Under the pieces are notes generated by a model. The model was not told where the DNA came from, did not search any database, and was given only the letters and a program-made list of their open reading frames with translations. Source: Ectocarpus siliculosus (lineage: Eukaryota > Sar > Phaeophyceae > Ectocarpales > Ectocarpaceae). Taken from it: 49,840 nucleotides of DNA. Made by a program: the position numbers and the translations under genes. Shown piece after piece: positions 22,451-34,315 of this stretch. Numbering within the stretch: the first letter of the stretch is position 1; every line of letters starts with the position of its first letter. Location of the stretch: positions 1,602,259-1,652,098 of the forward strand of contig FN649748.1 in assembly GCA_000310025.1 (NCBI GenBank), given 5' to 3'.

Positions 22451-24291
22451 GCGGGGGTTATGGCTGACTGCCGATTCTACTCTCCACATTTTGGAGCTTG
22501 GGTCTCTTCTCACACGTGGTCTTCTTTGCCCCGGCTGGCGCGCGTTGGCATGTTGGTGGTGGTGATATTTTTCGTACCTCTCATTGCTCCACCAGGCATG
22601 GTGATGTTGGTAAAACCTTCACGTTTGGATGGGTGTTTTCGGTGAGAAGGGTAGAAGGCTGGCTTGCTGTTCTTTCGAGTGGGATAATGGTAATCGCCAT
22701 GGTAATCATCCTCCCGTGCTAGGGGTTGGATGCTTGAAAGATATGAGAGGAAAAGGAGATAGGTGTCGTTTGTTCCCCAAGGGCGTATTCGTGTGATCCA
22801 AACCGCACGACTAGCTCTGTCTTGTTGTAACTGACACATAAAACAGAAAACGCTCTAAAAAACGGAAGAACGCCGATGGTTTTCTTGTTGATTCGGCGGC
22901 GTTCACGACGCTTTTGTGTTTGCGTTGGAACCTTGAATGCCCTTCAGACCCTGCTGCCCCCTCATACCAGGCGCGAGCGTGCCGCACTATAATACCATCG
23001 TCAGAATCGGTTCAAATGTGTTCCCCCGAAGTCTAATATCAGCAATGTTGCCATTAATTGTTGCCATTACTCTTTGTTGGTTCTTACCCCGTAGCTTTGT
23101 TCAACAACTATTTTATCATCATCATCCACGGTTAATGTTTTTCCGTGGCAAATCTTCTCTCTTCTTTCTTCTTCATTTTTAATGTGTATCGAAATGGTTT
23201 GCGTTTTTTATCGGGGTCCGGGTATGGTGACCGCACGAAAGAGACGACTCGCGGGGGTGGGGAGAGGGGCAGGGCGCGCCCGCGCCGGGGGGCTGGTCAG
23301 TTTTTACAGTCTTGATGGCGGCAGCAGTACCCTGCAGGTAGGCCGATGGTGTAGGAGGGTGGAGGTTTCGTGCTGTAGAAGGTGTGTGGGGGGAGGGGGG
23401 GGCATGGCCGTCGCCGCCGCGAGCATCGTCTGACTCAATGTAACTTTCATCGACCGGAATCGCCATTAACCCGAAGGGATTTTTTTGGGGCTGTTGGTGG
23501 CGCTCCTCTGAAACAGGAAGGCGATGGCGCTGCTTTACCACAATAACGAGGGCAGGTTCCGCATTGATCATGGCCTGCTCGCTCGGAACAGGCCAGTGCA
23601 CCTCGCGGACAAGCTGCGCTGCGGGTGACCGCGGGATGGCTTTGGCTGTGCATTGAGCTGTCGTTGGGGGCGTTCGTTCTCCACGACCCTCATGCCGCAA
23701 GCTGCGACACAGAGCAAAACAGCAACAAAAACCATGGATGTAGGTTTTGATTTGAGGTTGGGGGCGAAAGAAAGGTCGTATTGTCACCACCATGCCGAAC
23801 CCCGCAGGCCCTCGAAATGACGCCACGAACAAACCTAAAATCTTCCTTGTTATCCGTTAGAAGGTGACGCTCATCCGCCCGGCTCCATGTACGACAAACT
23901 GCAAGGCTGCGTTTGCGGTCACATGATGATACTTTTTTTCGTTCGACCCGAATCACATGAATGATGGATAGAAAGGTTCCGCCAGAGCATCGAACGCGGG
24001 GCTGCGTGGGTGTTTAAAGTTCGAAGAGAGATTAGTCTACCCCTCCGCGGCTGGTGGAGGTATTTCGTCGTCGAGAGGGCAGCGGCAGCATTCCATTGGC
24101 AGGTGGCTGGATCAAAGCTAGCTGCCACAGCAGTTTGCACCTGCAACCATGGGCCCAGCGCGACTAGTGTTGCTTTTCTTTGCTGCGGACACCCGCGTTT
24201 CCTTACCATCAACGTGTTTTTGGATAGCTGCTTTCATGCGCACTCCCCAAGCCGCCCCCGCCCCCCCCCTCCACACACACACACACGGCCT
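22451..24291. other. Convergent intergenic stretch
   Basis: This lies between the 3' ends of the J-protein gene (+) and the AANAT-PhzF gene (-). A 217-codon minus-strand frame (23179-23832) and smaller ones are present, but they show no family motif and have Pro/His-rich low-complexity ends. No terminator or RNA gene was recognised. Confidence 0.4.
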
Positions 24292-24500
24292 TCCTTCCCC
24301 TCTCAACCTGCAAAAACGATCCTACCCCCGGTGCTCTCAACCCAGGTTGCTTGCTGCTTGCTGCTTGCTGCTTACTGCTGCTGCGTCTGGTGCTGCTGCT
24401 GCTGCTGCTGCTGTACCCGCCTGTCTTCCCCTCTCAACTGGACAACAACCTGCAAAGACGATCCTACCCCCGGTGCTCTCAACCCCAAGTTGCGTGCTGC

Positions 24501-24555
<55 letters not shown>
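24292..24555 (+). repeat. Duplicated CTG-repeat block ending 3 nt from the fusion gene's stop codon
   Basis: A unique block (CCTCTCAAC, then CGATCCTACCCCCGGTGCTC) followed by a CTG-rich tract occurs twice, at about 24297-24415 and 24429-24555. The second tract is a pure run of 18 TGC units (24502-24555). On the minus strand it reads CAG/GCA and starts 3 nt after the TAA of the AANAT-PhzF gene, so it should be at the very start of that gene's 3' UTR. Confidence 0.9.
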
Positions 24556-24558
24556 ATG

Positions 24559-27500
24559 TTAACGACGAAAAAGCCCGCGGAACACCGAAACCGCCTTCCC
24601 CTCCAGCACGACTCGGCCGTCTCCCTCGCTTTTCAAGCCAACAGTCGCCCGAACGGTCCCCCCTCTAGGCGACGCCTGGTAACCCACCATGCATCTCCTT
24701 CGGGACGCGCGACAACAGCACCACCAGCGGCACGGCACGGCACATGCGGAATTTTATTAATTCTTTCAGCATTTTTTTCGGGCGTGAGAGACAGACAGGG
24801 CGTGAGTGAATGGCCACGGGTGGGTGAGGGGACGATTTCGCTACATGTTTACACAGACACCTACTCGTCTCCGAGACGGCACCCCCCTGGATAGGCCAAT
24901 TTTTAAAGCTCGATTGCTCCACGACCAAGATTGTGCCAACACCAAAAAGCTCGATTGCTCCGCAACCAAGATTGTGCCAACACCAAAAAACTCGATTGCT
25001 CCGCAACCAAGACTGCGCCAGCACCAAAAAACAAAGGTGGTCTTGGAACCGTCCGATTTTCAAATCTCGATTGCTCCGCAACCAAGATTGCGCCAACACC
25101 AAAAAACTCGATTGCTCCGCAACCAAGACTGCGCCAGCACCAAAAACAAAGGTGGTCTTGGAACCATCCGATTTTCAAATCTCGATTGCTCCACAACCGA
25201 TTGCAACACCAACATTCATTCATTCATTGTGGTTTTGGAACCATTCCGCAGAGGGCTTTTCCTTACACGTGTCGGGCTCTCTTTTCGCACCCCCCCTTGG
25301 ATGATGTGGAGCAATCGAATCGAGCTTTCAAAAGTCGGTCTAGGGGCGGCGCCATCTCTCCGACTCTCTGACGAAATCCAGTACCGTTCTCTTTACGTCT
25401 CCTACTTGTAGGACGAAGGTGATTGAGACTTGACTTCCAAGCAAGCAAGCCTCGTGTTTGTGACAGCAAATATCTCAACTCTCGCGTTTCGCCAACACTA
25501 GAAACACGCCCGACTGAACGGCAAATAACTCCAAGCATCTTCGAGTACCCATACCACACCAAAACTCAACCGAGCATGAAAAAAAAAAGACTACACAGGG
25601 TTGCACAGGGTAAAAACACGACATCGTCGATAAAAAAACTAGAGAAACACAGAACGTCGACACATTTATAGCTTGTCGCAGCTCACCTGCCAAGCTTAGA
25701 GCCCCAGTATGGTGCTAGGCAGCAGTGTGCCGACCCGGTCACGGGGTCCTCGTCGATGCCCATCCTAGGCGCGAAGAACCGGCTTTGAAAATCCACGGAG
25801 CCCCCGTCTGCGGAAACACGGAAAATTGCGCTAGAATTAAAAACACCCGGTCAAGCCTAAAGAGTCAGTAACAGACCGTAAGTAGACCTGTAGGCGGCGA
25901 GTTTCTTGCGATGTGAAGCGCTTTGCTAGGTCGGCGCTGATAGAGTTTACTGTTCTTCTTTCGCATCTTCGGAGCAATGGTTCGGCAGCGGGCACTACAT
26001 CAGTTGCACCAGCAGCAACAAGATGACGCGGTCCGAGACGGCTTGGGTGTTGTTGAATAGGGGCAACAATACTTGTTTTGGACTTTTCTCGCGTGGCGTG
26101 CATGCCGCGCCAGGGTAGCAAGACCGTATACTTTCACGGCCACCTTTATCGAGCGTTCTTGATTTTCTCTGTCGACAGCAATGCAGAATCACGCCCCCAA
26201 TCAACTGGTGCACAACACGATTCATGTCAACGTCGCTACTATTCTTACGGTGTCTTTGTCTACAAGGCTTCGCAAGGCGCTAACCTGTATCGCCAGCAGT
26301 GCCAATACCCTCTTCCCCAGCCTTCTTCGGTTGTTGACCGTTGCACGTCACGATGAACCCGCGGCTTTCGATTGCGGCGAGCATTCTCATGTCTGGCGCT
26401 AGAGTAGAGAACGCGTCCGGGGTCACCTAAACAGGTAGATAGTTACATGTGTACAGCGGTTTCACGAAGGAGAAAGAGGCGTGCGGATTGGGCGGGTCGT
26501 GGTGGCAAACGAGAGCAACAGCGTGGGGAAAAAAACGGACGGAAAACAAGCGAAATACTTGTCCGTACGGTAACATATGTGCCCTACGGCTATACAAGGG
26601 GAACGTAAAGTGGGGTTCTACTGTAGTCGGACACTCGCTGCCCAAGGGAGGAACAGGTGGAACTGCGGAGAAAGCGATCTAGGCATTGGCGATGGCGTTG
26701 ACTGTCTGTCCACGTGGCACGCTCGTCGAATGACTACGAGGAGCGTGCCACCGACCTCGGTATTCCTCTGAGGCGTTGGCATGCTTGACCGTTTCCCCGC
26801 AACAAGATTTTGGATCTCGACGTCAAAGGAAACAAAGTGATCTGTACCGCCAGACTGGAGTGTGTCGGTTGTACTGCTGTCCAGGAACGAAGTGAAGTCA
26901 CCGCCACGCCCAACTACAGAAATAATTACCGAACCGCAACCAGCGTGCACCAACCGGCAAACCTCTTACCGACGCTTTCAAGCGTTCCGGGTCACCAGCT
27001 GCAACATCAAACACTTCGTACGGCAACAAAAGAGGGTCCTCTGCATAATCAGCTACACGTTCCAAAAGAAGCGGCAGCCGTTACCTCAACCATGACGTCA
27101 CAGCGATTCCGGCCAACGAACAGCACCCCACCGCCCTCGCCTCCTCCTCCTCCTCCTCCGACACTAGCGAGGCCGAGGGCTTGCACGATGGCCGTGCGGC
27201 CCTCGTCGTCTTCAGGAAGCGCGTCGCCGACCACCTGGGGGGGGCGACGCCGAATCAGCCAAAAGTGATGCCGAATCAGCCAAAAGTGATGCCGAATCAG
27301 CCAAAGGGGAACGAAGCTCAGAATAAGGGGAATGAAGCTCAGAGTAAGGACCACACGGTGGCGAAATTGCTGTCCTAAGCTCGTAATATGCACTATCGCA
27401 TCGATCGTAACCCCCGAAGCAGCTCAAGGGGAACGCCTCGCAGACCAACAACAAAAAAAATGACCATGCGCCGGCGAACTTTAAATAGTTGAACTCCTAC

Positions 27501-30500
27501 TAACAGCATTTGTCACACCTTACTGCAGCAAAAAAACTTCCAAAAGCGCCCCCCACCGATCCAGGGCACCGAAGCAGCCGAAGGGGAACGAAGCACAGAG
27601 TACGCAAGGCAAAGGACAAACCCCTCAACAAATTCAAAAGTTCAACTCCTATAACTGCATTTATGCCGCCTTCGCCAAAACTTCCGAAAACGTGTCCCCC
27701 ACAGATCCAGGGCACCAAAGCAGCCAAACGGAAACACAGCCCAGAGCAATCAAAGCAAAGGATAAACGCCTCAACAAACTCTAGTTGAACTCCTCCCATT
27801 TTCAAATCTTAGATCTTGAGCTGAAAAAAATAAGCGTCCCCCATCATCTCGCCCACCTCAGACGGGAAATCCATCGCCACCCAGCCCTCCGCGTCGCGGC
27901 GGCACGTGAGAACGCCGCTCGCGGTGGAAAACCTGATGGGGAGGCCTGGCCCGACCCTCCCCTCCTCCCACAGCGCGAACGCCGCGGCGAGGGTGGCGTG
28001 TCCGCAGAGATCGACTTCTCCCCCGGGGGTGAACCAGCGCAGAGCGTAGGTTGGTCCCATTGAGGAAGCTTTGAGGGGAGGGGAGGGGAGGGGAGGGGAG
28101 AGTAAAGTCGCGCACGATGTGAATGTTGAGAACGGTGGGGGTTAGCATATGGTGGGGTCCTGGGAGAGTGCGGTTTACCGTATCCGACACGGAATAACAC
28201 ACACACAATCCAACACTTGGGGGAGAATGTTCTTCCCAACAGTCAAGGACAATCGCCCAACACGTGAACAATGAACAATGAACAATACGATACAACCGCT
28301 CCCGCTCGATACCGTCAGTACAATACAAACAGCAGCCAGCGACAGGTAAAGGTCATTTCACGAAATCCCTTATAGTAAGTCTATTCCGCTCGATCTACCC
28401 CGGCCTTCTGTCCGTGACGTCAATTACTTTGTCCTCCACCAGATCTCAGTCGTTTTTGTAGTTAAATAACTACTCAGTATAGAGGAGACGCTGTGCTACA
28501 CGTTACCGTTGACGTTGAGCATCGAGCGCAGCTGTTTTCAAGGCCTTTTTGCATCGGTGATCCAAACTGCAACTACCTGTTGGGCAACAAACCACTGACC
28601 CTACACGTTCCACGTAAGCCATTGACGGTAAAACGAAAGGTTCTCGGCAGCAGAAATTTAACACTTTTATACCCCCGTCACCACAGTTAGACAACCACCA
28701 ACACAACCACCAACACATGTTGACCATGCTAACCTTCATCCGGCGTGGCGGGTTGCAGTTCAAGGAAGCATGTTTCCGAGATGTTCATCTCCACGGCAAC
28801 CTTGTTGGAACGGGTGGGAAAAGGAGGCGGTGATCGTGAGGCAGATAGATCAGATCACACGCGCCATGGCGAGGATCGTGGGCATGAGTTAACGATGTTA
28901 AACAATGCCCGCAGGATCTGAAACAGCTTTGCGGCTTCTGACTCGGAGAAAGCCAGCAAAGGCACATCAGTCCAACTAAAAAACGCTCCTTCTCGTTGGC
29001 GCCGACCAAAACCGCGTCCTAGACGTAACAGCTACACTTAAAAAAAAACGACGAACAAGAGGAGTTTTTCAACCTGACCGTTGCTCTGCTCAACCTGACC
29101 GTTGCTCTGCTCACTCGATGTCACGGCCAGGCGACGCGAGAGGCAAAAAGGCACGCACCCGTGCAGTACGACACTCAACTCACCTTCTGCATCCAATCAG
29201 CGTCTCCACCGGCCTGGGTGAAGAACACGGCTGCCGGATTGCCGCAGAACTTTCGGCCCGAGAAGGCATCCACCTTTACCGGGACACGGAGGCGGTGTAG
29301 GGTCAGGGCACGCGAGCGGACACGCTCGACACAGCACAAACTTTCTACGAAAAAAATTTAGAAAAAAAAAAAAAAAAAACACTTGAGGAATCTGGCGGAG
29401 AAAACTACAGCTACTCTTTCAGCGGCACAGCAGTACTTGCGGCACGGTTGCGACGCGAAGATTCAATCGTTCTTGCAACCGGAGAATGCGACTGCCCACC
29501 TACGTTTGCGCTCGTCGGCGAACCGTTCGGCTTACAAAAAAACGGCGTATATTTCGCCCTTTGTCGTGGTGGCTAGCCTGCATATCGTCTTGACAGGTAA
29601 ATCAAAACAGATACCAGCGCACATCGTCTATGCAACTAAAATAGTGCCGCCAACGCCAGAAGACGGGCCTCAGAATCCACTGCACACCATTGTCTCCGGC
29701 GAACGGAGCCGTTAAACTTGTGGAGCACTCATCAGTCGAGCGGTCGTTTGGGTACTGAACTTACCCCCAAACAGGCAACGAGCCCGTTTAAGGCAAAGCA
29801 TCCACGAATCCCTCGAGACATCAACGTGGAGCACCACACGGTGGATGCATCTACGTACGTGAACTTCGGACCCCAGTCAATCGCCCACGATCCCCGCAGT
29901 CATTCGGGGCGCACCAACGCTTGCCCGAGCAGCAGGCTCAAGCAGCCGTCCACACCACAGCTAGCTCCTCTTATGATAGGGATAGGACAATACACGCGCA
30001 AAACGTTGACGTACTGCGCCGCCCCTCCCCCCCCCCCCCCCCCCTCCATCATCCAAATCCCCTTCTTCCTCAACAACAACCCCTGGGGGGCCCCTTCCTG
30101 CCCACCTCTTACACCTACTCAACACTCCCCTCCCTCCCATGCAACAAAACTCAATCCCTTCCTTTTGCCCCACACAACCCCATACGGTCAAAAATTCCCT
30201 CCATCCTCCCCCAACACAAAACTTTCACAACCCCCGAACCCCCGGGGGGGTTGGGGGGGCCCCCCCCCGGACCCCCTTCCCCCGGGGGCCCCACTGGGGG
30301 GGGGAAAAAAAAAAAAAAAAGGTTTCCCCCGNNNNNNNNNNNNNNNNNNNNNNNNNNNNNNNNNNNNNNNNNNNNNNNNNNNNNNNNNNNNNNNNNNNNN
30401 NNNNNNNNNNNNNNNNNNNNNNNNNNNNNNNGGGCCCCCCCTTCCCCCCCCCCCCCCCCCCCGACTCCCCCCTCGTCGTCACCTGTACGAATCTAAGCAG

Positions 30501-33500
30501 GCGAGGCTCAGAGGAGTCCAAGTCTATCCGCATCTCGAACCACGGGTCCTTTCCGTGCACGACCGGACTGAGGCCCTCGAGGGTGAACCCGCAGGAGGCG
30601 TACATGCCCAGCAGTCCTGCCTTCGCGATGAGGCAGACGCGCCGGACTCCCGGCTGGGTCAGGGCGACGCTCTCCACGTACGCCTTCAACCGTGTACCAT
30701 CATCGTGTGGTGAAAAAAGAAGCAAGAAGGGTTTCCCAGCAGTACGGGGGAGCGGGGTTTTTTAGGGCGGGGTCACAAATTCTCCGACTATTCTACGTGT
30801 GTGTGTGTGCGTTAACGAGCGGCGGCACGCCGGCAAACCTGGCGAAGCAGCAGCACAATGCAACCTCTGGCCCCCGCCCTCGCACTTTCTGTTTCCCCCG
30901 CCCTCGCATTTTCTAGTTGCCCTCAGTGATCCAAATTCCGGCGAGACACCTCCCCCCCGGTTCACATGAACTGCAAAATCTGTTCTAGGCCTTAGTACAA
31001 CTCCTAAGGTTCGATTTACGCCGCCGCTGCCGCACCGGCCGGGGAACGCGCGCCCCTGTTGCAGTTTTGGGGGTGAGGCTTGCCCTTGATTGAGCAGACG
31101 GAACTGAAACCGTCAGTATTCAACCAGTTTTGGTGTCCAGCAGTTGAATGTCCTACCTATTGTCGACACTCGCTTGTGTTGGCAACCGGAATTTTTTCAC
31201 CAGACCATTTTTCGTGATTCCGGACGAACCGTGCACCTACACTTCCCCCGCGTTTTATCCGGGGCACCACGCCTCCGTACTTAAAAACCCTTAAGCCCTT
31301 GTGTGCGTCAAGTTGAACGGGACCGGATGCCTGGCACGATCTAACATCTCCGCTACGCTTACTGCTGCGGTACCGCACCGGGAGAGCAGAACCCTCTCAA
31401 CCCTTAATCCTTACCCTTACCTTGAGCATCTCCGTTGCGTACCCCCTCCGGCGGAAATTTTCCGCGACGACGACTGAGTGGATGCACAGAGTCTGCCCGC
31501 TCGGGTCGTGCAGGTGCATGGACTCGTGAGACAGCTCTTCCCCCTGGCTACAGGTGCCGCACACGAAACCGACCAGTTCCCCCGCGTCGCCGCCGCCGCC
31601 GCCGCCGCCCTCTCCCTGGGGATGAACAAACGCGCGTTTGCCGCTGGGGATTGAGGGTTAGGTGTAGTCATGGTCGTGCATACCGTAGTGTCGTTAGACC
31701 ATCGACCTCGCATCTCTGCAAAGCCGGGACGGAGCACGCCGGGGTTTCACTGGACCAAGCTAGCACATCAGCGCTGTGAGGTATTCAGCGAGTCGCGTGG
31801 AGGATGGGGGGAGTTTATCCATCGTTGCTTGAACCAGGCCCTACTGAAGACAACGAGTTTCAAGCGCCGCTGAGGAATAGGGGATAGCAAGGAGGGAAAT
31901 TTTGTGGTGGCAAGGTTGGGTGGCAGCACCTTGGCATCGGCCATATATGCATCACTCCTCCAACATGCCCGATGTACTTGGGAATCTAACGTTCAATCTG
32001 TTGTGTGCCGTCGTGTTTTTCCCCCCCGACAGCATCTGCACTTGCATGCCAGCCTCTCCGGTTGCCCTGCCCAACACGACCACGAAAACAAAACCGTACG
32101 CTCTGCCTCCAAATCCCATTCGCCAGACAGCGATGCCGGTTTTCAATAACCTACTGCATCGCCCTGATCACTTCTCGCCACTCGTGTTTCCCACCTCCCG
32201 TCGGGCATGCAGTACACGGTTACAAAAGCTCGAACGGCATCGCTGATACCTCTCGCCGACTGGATCACTTATAGGGGGGAACCAATCAGTGATGAGCAAA
32301 AGTGTACATGCCGTCAAAGGCGCGTGTGTGTATCTTTTGCACCCGATACTCACGGCAGTCTTTAGAGTAGCCTCGAGGAAGAAGTCGCCGGCGTTGGCAC
32401 GGCGGAAGCGCATGTTCTCTGGGCTAGCGGCTTCGTCTTCGGGATAAGACGCCGTTTCGAGCTCCACCGCCTTCGGGAGATTGGCTTCGGAAAGCCCCCG
32501 AACCTGTGCGTTGTGCGGGGTTTTACGCGTGTTTGTCACCCGGTGTGGGGTTCGATCTGCTGGAACGTTACCTTCACCGAAAATATGGATCAAACTTTCT
32601 GAAGAGCACTAACCCCTTTTTTTGTCAAGCACAGCCTACCGCAAGATTGCGAGCCATCGCACGGTCTGGGGTCAGCGCACATTCCGGCAGTCATCGCACC
32701 ACCGTCCGTGCGATCAGAATAAAACGGCCGGTACGTGTTTTCATTCGGTTTCTGCACAGGGTCCGGAGTCATCACACAGGGGTGGTTGAGTGCCAACGAT
32801 TCCGGGGCAACTTTTTCCCCTGTAGCCATGCCGGTGCTGGCATGTTAGCTCCGCTGTACCACAAAATATGGCATCGTCGCATACCACATGTATGCGGAGA
32901 TGCGGAGGTATGGAGGAGATCAAAAACAATGGTGATTTCCATTGATATTTTGATGTTTTCATTGAGACGGTTGACTTTCTTGTCTACTCCATCAAAACAC
33001 GAGCAAGAAACCAGCAGCCACAAGCTTGGCTACTACCCTCTAACATGATTGCCAAGGTGGCTGCTGTGTGTCGCGTGTGCGCACAACTCGACGGCGGATA
33101 ATTTTGTTTTCCCGCCAGCGGGATTTCATATTTCGCCGCGTTTCATTTCGCCGCTTAGACTGTATTTGGTTTGTGCGTGTGTCTTTTCTCAAATATGATC
33201 CACCGCGCTAACTGGTTGAGTGATGGGCCTGTTGATCCTGCTGCAACCGCAGCACAACCGAGGTATCCGTAGTTCCGCAAATGTCTACTCGAGTACCGCA
33301 CATACCGGATTTATCGCACAGGGGTGCGCGTCAAACACTTAAACCAATTGATTCACTTCGATGTCCGCACAGGGTCCGGAGCCATCGCACAGAAGTCCGG
33401 AGTCATTGCACCCCTTTGCGATGAAAATGAGATGGCGAAAACGTCCAAAAAAACGACCTTCTTTGTGGGTGCGATGACTCGCAATCTTACGGCATGTTGC

Positions 33501-34315
33501 CCACGAGGTGCTGAGCTTCTGCGTACAACCTACGACATGGCAACGGCTAATGCCTAAGGAAACACGCACCTCAAGGCCTTTGCTCTCCAGCGCAGCCAAC
33601 GTCTCTGGGCTGAATGGCGGATCTGAGGTAAGCAGCAAACAGCAGCAGCAGCAGCAGCAGCAGTCGTTGATCACGGGACAGATCAAGAGAGTCACTGGAG
33701 AACGATAGAACCCAGCGGTACTCTGAAGGTCTTGGCCGTGTTCGGTTACGGGGAGTTTCTTCGGCGCAAGAGGAAAGAGGCTATCGCGTGGAACGGCAGC
33801 AGTGATCGACATCATCATGGGCGGCAGAGGGCGGGCGCATCACGCGCACACAGATCCATAGCAGCTCTGCGACTGTAGGTACAGCTGCGTACCGGCGACA
33901 GGGTGCGCGGTGGTAAGCGGGTTATTGTAGCTGGGGCGCACTCCGATAGTCTCCCGGCCGGCAATCATGTTGGTTGCACACCATATTGCCCGGGCAAGGG
34001 ACACTGTTGCCAGTCTAGTGTAGTTGCTAGCAAAGGCAGCGAGGTGCGCCGTCTACAGCAGGCAATGGAGCAGGGAGCAAACGACGCAACGCAGCGACAA
34101 CGAGACCACAACAGCAGCAGCGCAGAAGTACCTGTGGGGGACGTGTAGGTCGGACCCGACATGACGACGGCTGTTCGGATGCTACTCCTGCGCTCGCTGC
34201 TGCTGGTTCGTCCTCGGGATAAGGTGGGTTCCGAGGGAACCAGCAAGCTGGTTGCAAAGGTCGACAGCAGGAGAACCAACCACAGCGACACCGCGCGGAG
34301 CGAGGCAGGATCCAT
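24559..34315 (-). CDS. Fusion protein: AANAT-type GNAT acetyltransferase + PhzF-type isomerase domain
   Basis: Twelve minus-strand exons: 34132-34315, 33570-33622, 32354-32503, 31421-31615, 30483-30683, 29184-29273, 28734-28800, 27857-28068, 27085-27234, 26285-26426, 25687-25807, 24559-24697 (567 residues, splice phases consistent throughout). Residues 1-61: hydrophobic [18 protein letters not shown] plus a Ser/Arg-rich stretch, a likely targeting peptide. Residues ~80-255: non-vertebrate AANAT-like GNAT domain, with [27 protein letters not shown] (His175), the acetyl-CoA loop RRRGYAT, MYASCGF (Tyr222) and VVHGKDPW. Residues ~260-567: complete PhzF fold, with [24 protein letters not shown] (Glu300 at the PhzF catalytic position), [36 protein letters not shown] (Asp502) and GYQASPRGG. 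AANATs acetylate arylalkylamines; PhzF relatives isomerise or epimerise small substrates. The substrate is unknown. Both active sites look intact. Confidence 0.88.
24872..25371. repeat. Family-1 inverted-repeat element with internal tandem array
   Basis: Ends of about 50 nt are imperfect inverted repeats: GACGGCACCCCCCTGGATAG to AAAGCTCGATTGCTCCAC on the left, GTGGAGCAATCGAATCGAGC to CGGTCTAGG and GCCATCTCTCCG on the right. Between about 24908 and 25200 the left-end block CTCGATTGCTCCGCAACCAA with GCGCCAACACCAAAAA is repeated about six times (~42-bp period, some ~80-bp units with AAAGGTGGTCTTGGAACC). The element lies in the last intron of the AANAT-PhzF gene. Confidence 0.8.
27245..27315 (+). 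repeat. 21-bp tandem repeat in an intron
   Basis: ATGCCGAATCAGCCAAAAGTG and near copies repeat three times, followed by two AAGGGGAAYGAAGCTCAGA-like units. The array starts about 10 nt upstream of the acceptor of the fusion gene's exon 27085-27234, so it lies next to, and possibly within, branch-point sequence. Confidence 0.8.
27488..27800 (+). repeat. ~150-bp tandem duplication in an intron
   Basis: Two diverged units start at 27488 and 27640 (GTTSAACTCCTAY then GCATTT). Each contains AAAACTTCC, a CCCCCAC..ATCCAGGGCACC block, AAGCAGCC and CCTCAACAAA. A third partial unit starts at 27784. The array fills the intron between fusion-gene exons 27857-28068 and 27085-27234. Confidence 0.75.
30332..30431. 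other. Assembly gap (100 N)
   Basis: Exactly 100 N, the usual placeholder for a gap of unknown size. The flanks (about 30240-30331 and 30432-30475) are long runs of C, G and A that look like low-quality read ends. The gap falls in the intron between the last GNAT exon and the first PhzF exon of the fusion gene, so no coding sequence is known to be lost, but the true intron length is unknown. Confidence 0.98.
33640..33664 (+). repeat. Short CAG repeat in intron 1 of the fusion gene
   Basis: About eight CAG units lie next to the acceptor side of intron 1 of the AANAT-PhzF gene, where on the minus strand they read CTG and serve as part of the polypyrimidine-like tract upstream of the exon at 33570-33622. 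Confidence 0.8.

Noticed and set aside
23179-23832. Minus-strand 217-codon frame, first considered as the C-terminal exon of the PhzF domain
   Set aside because: The true C-terminal exon, with GYQASPRGG and the [11 protein letters not shown] strand, was found at 24559-24697 in the correct phase.
24010-24894. Long plus-strand frame with poly-Cys/poly-Ala stretches
   Set aside because: It is the translation of a CTG triplet tract antisense to the end of the fusion gene.
26618-26953. Minus-strand frame between PhzF exons
   Set aside because: It lies wholly inside an intron. Exons 27085-27234 and 26285-26426 join in phase and give continuous PhzF sequence without it.
27181-27378. Plus-strand frame with tandem PNQPKVM repeats
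   Set aside because: It is antisense to the PhzF exon 27085-27234 and then runs through an intronic 21-bp tandem repeat.
29718-30713. Long plus-strand frames crossing the N gap
   Set aside because: They are held open by Ns and by C/G homopolymer runs, and lie antisense to the fusion gene's intron and exon.
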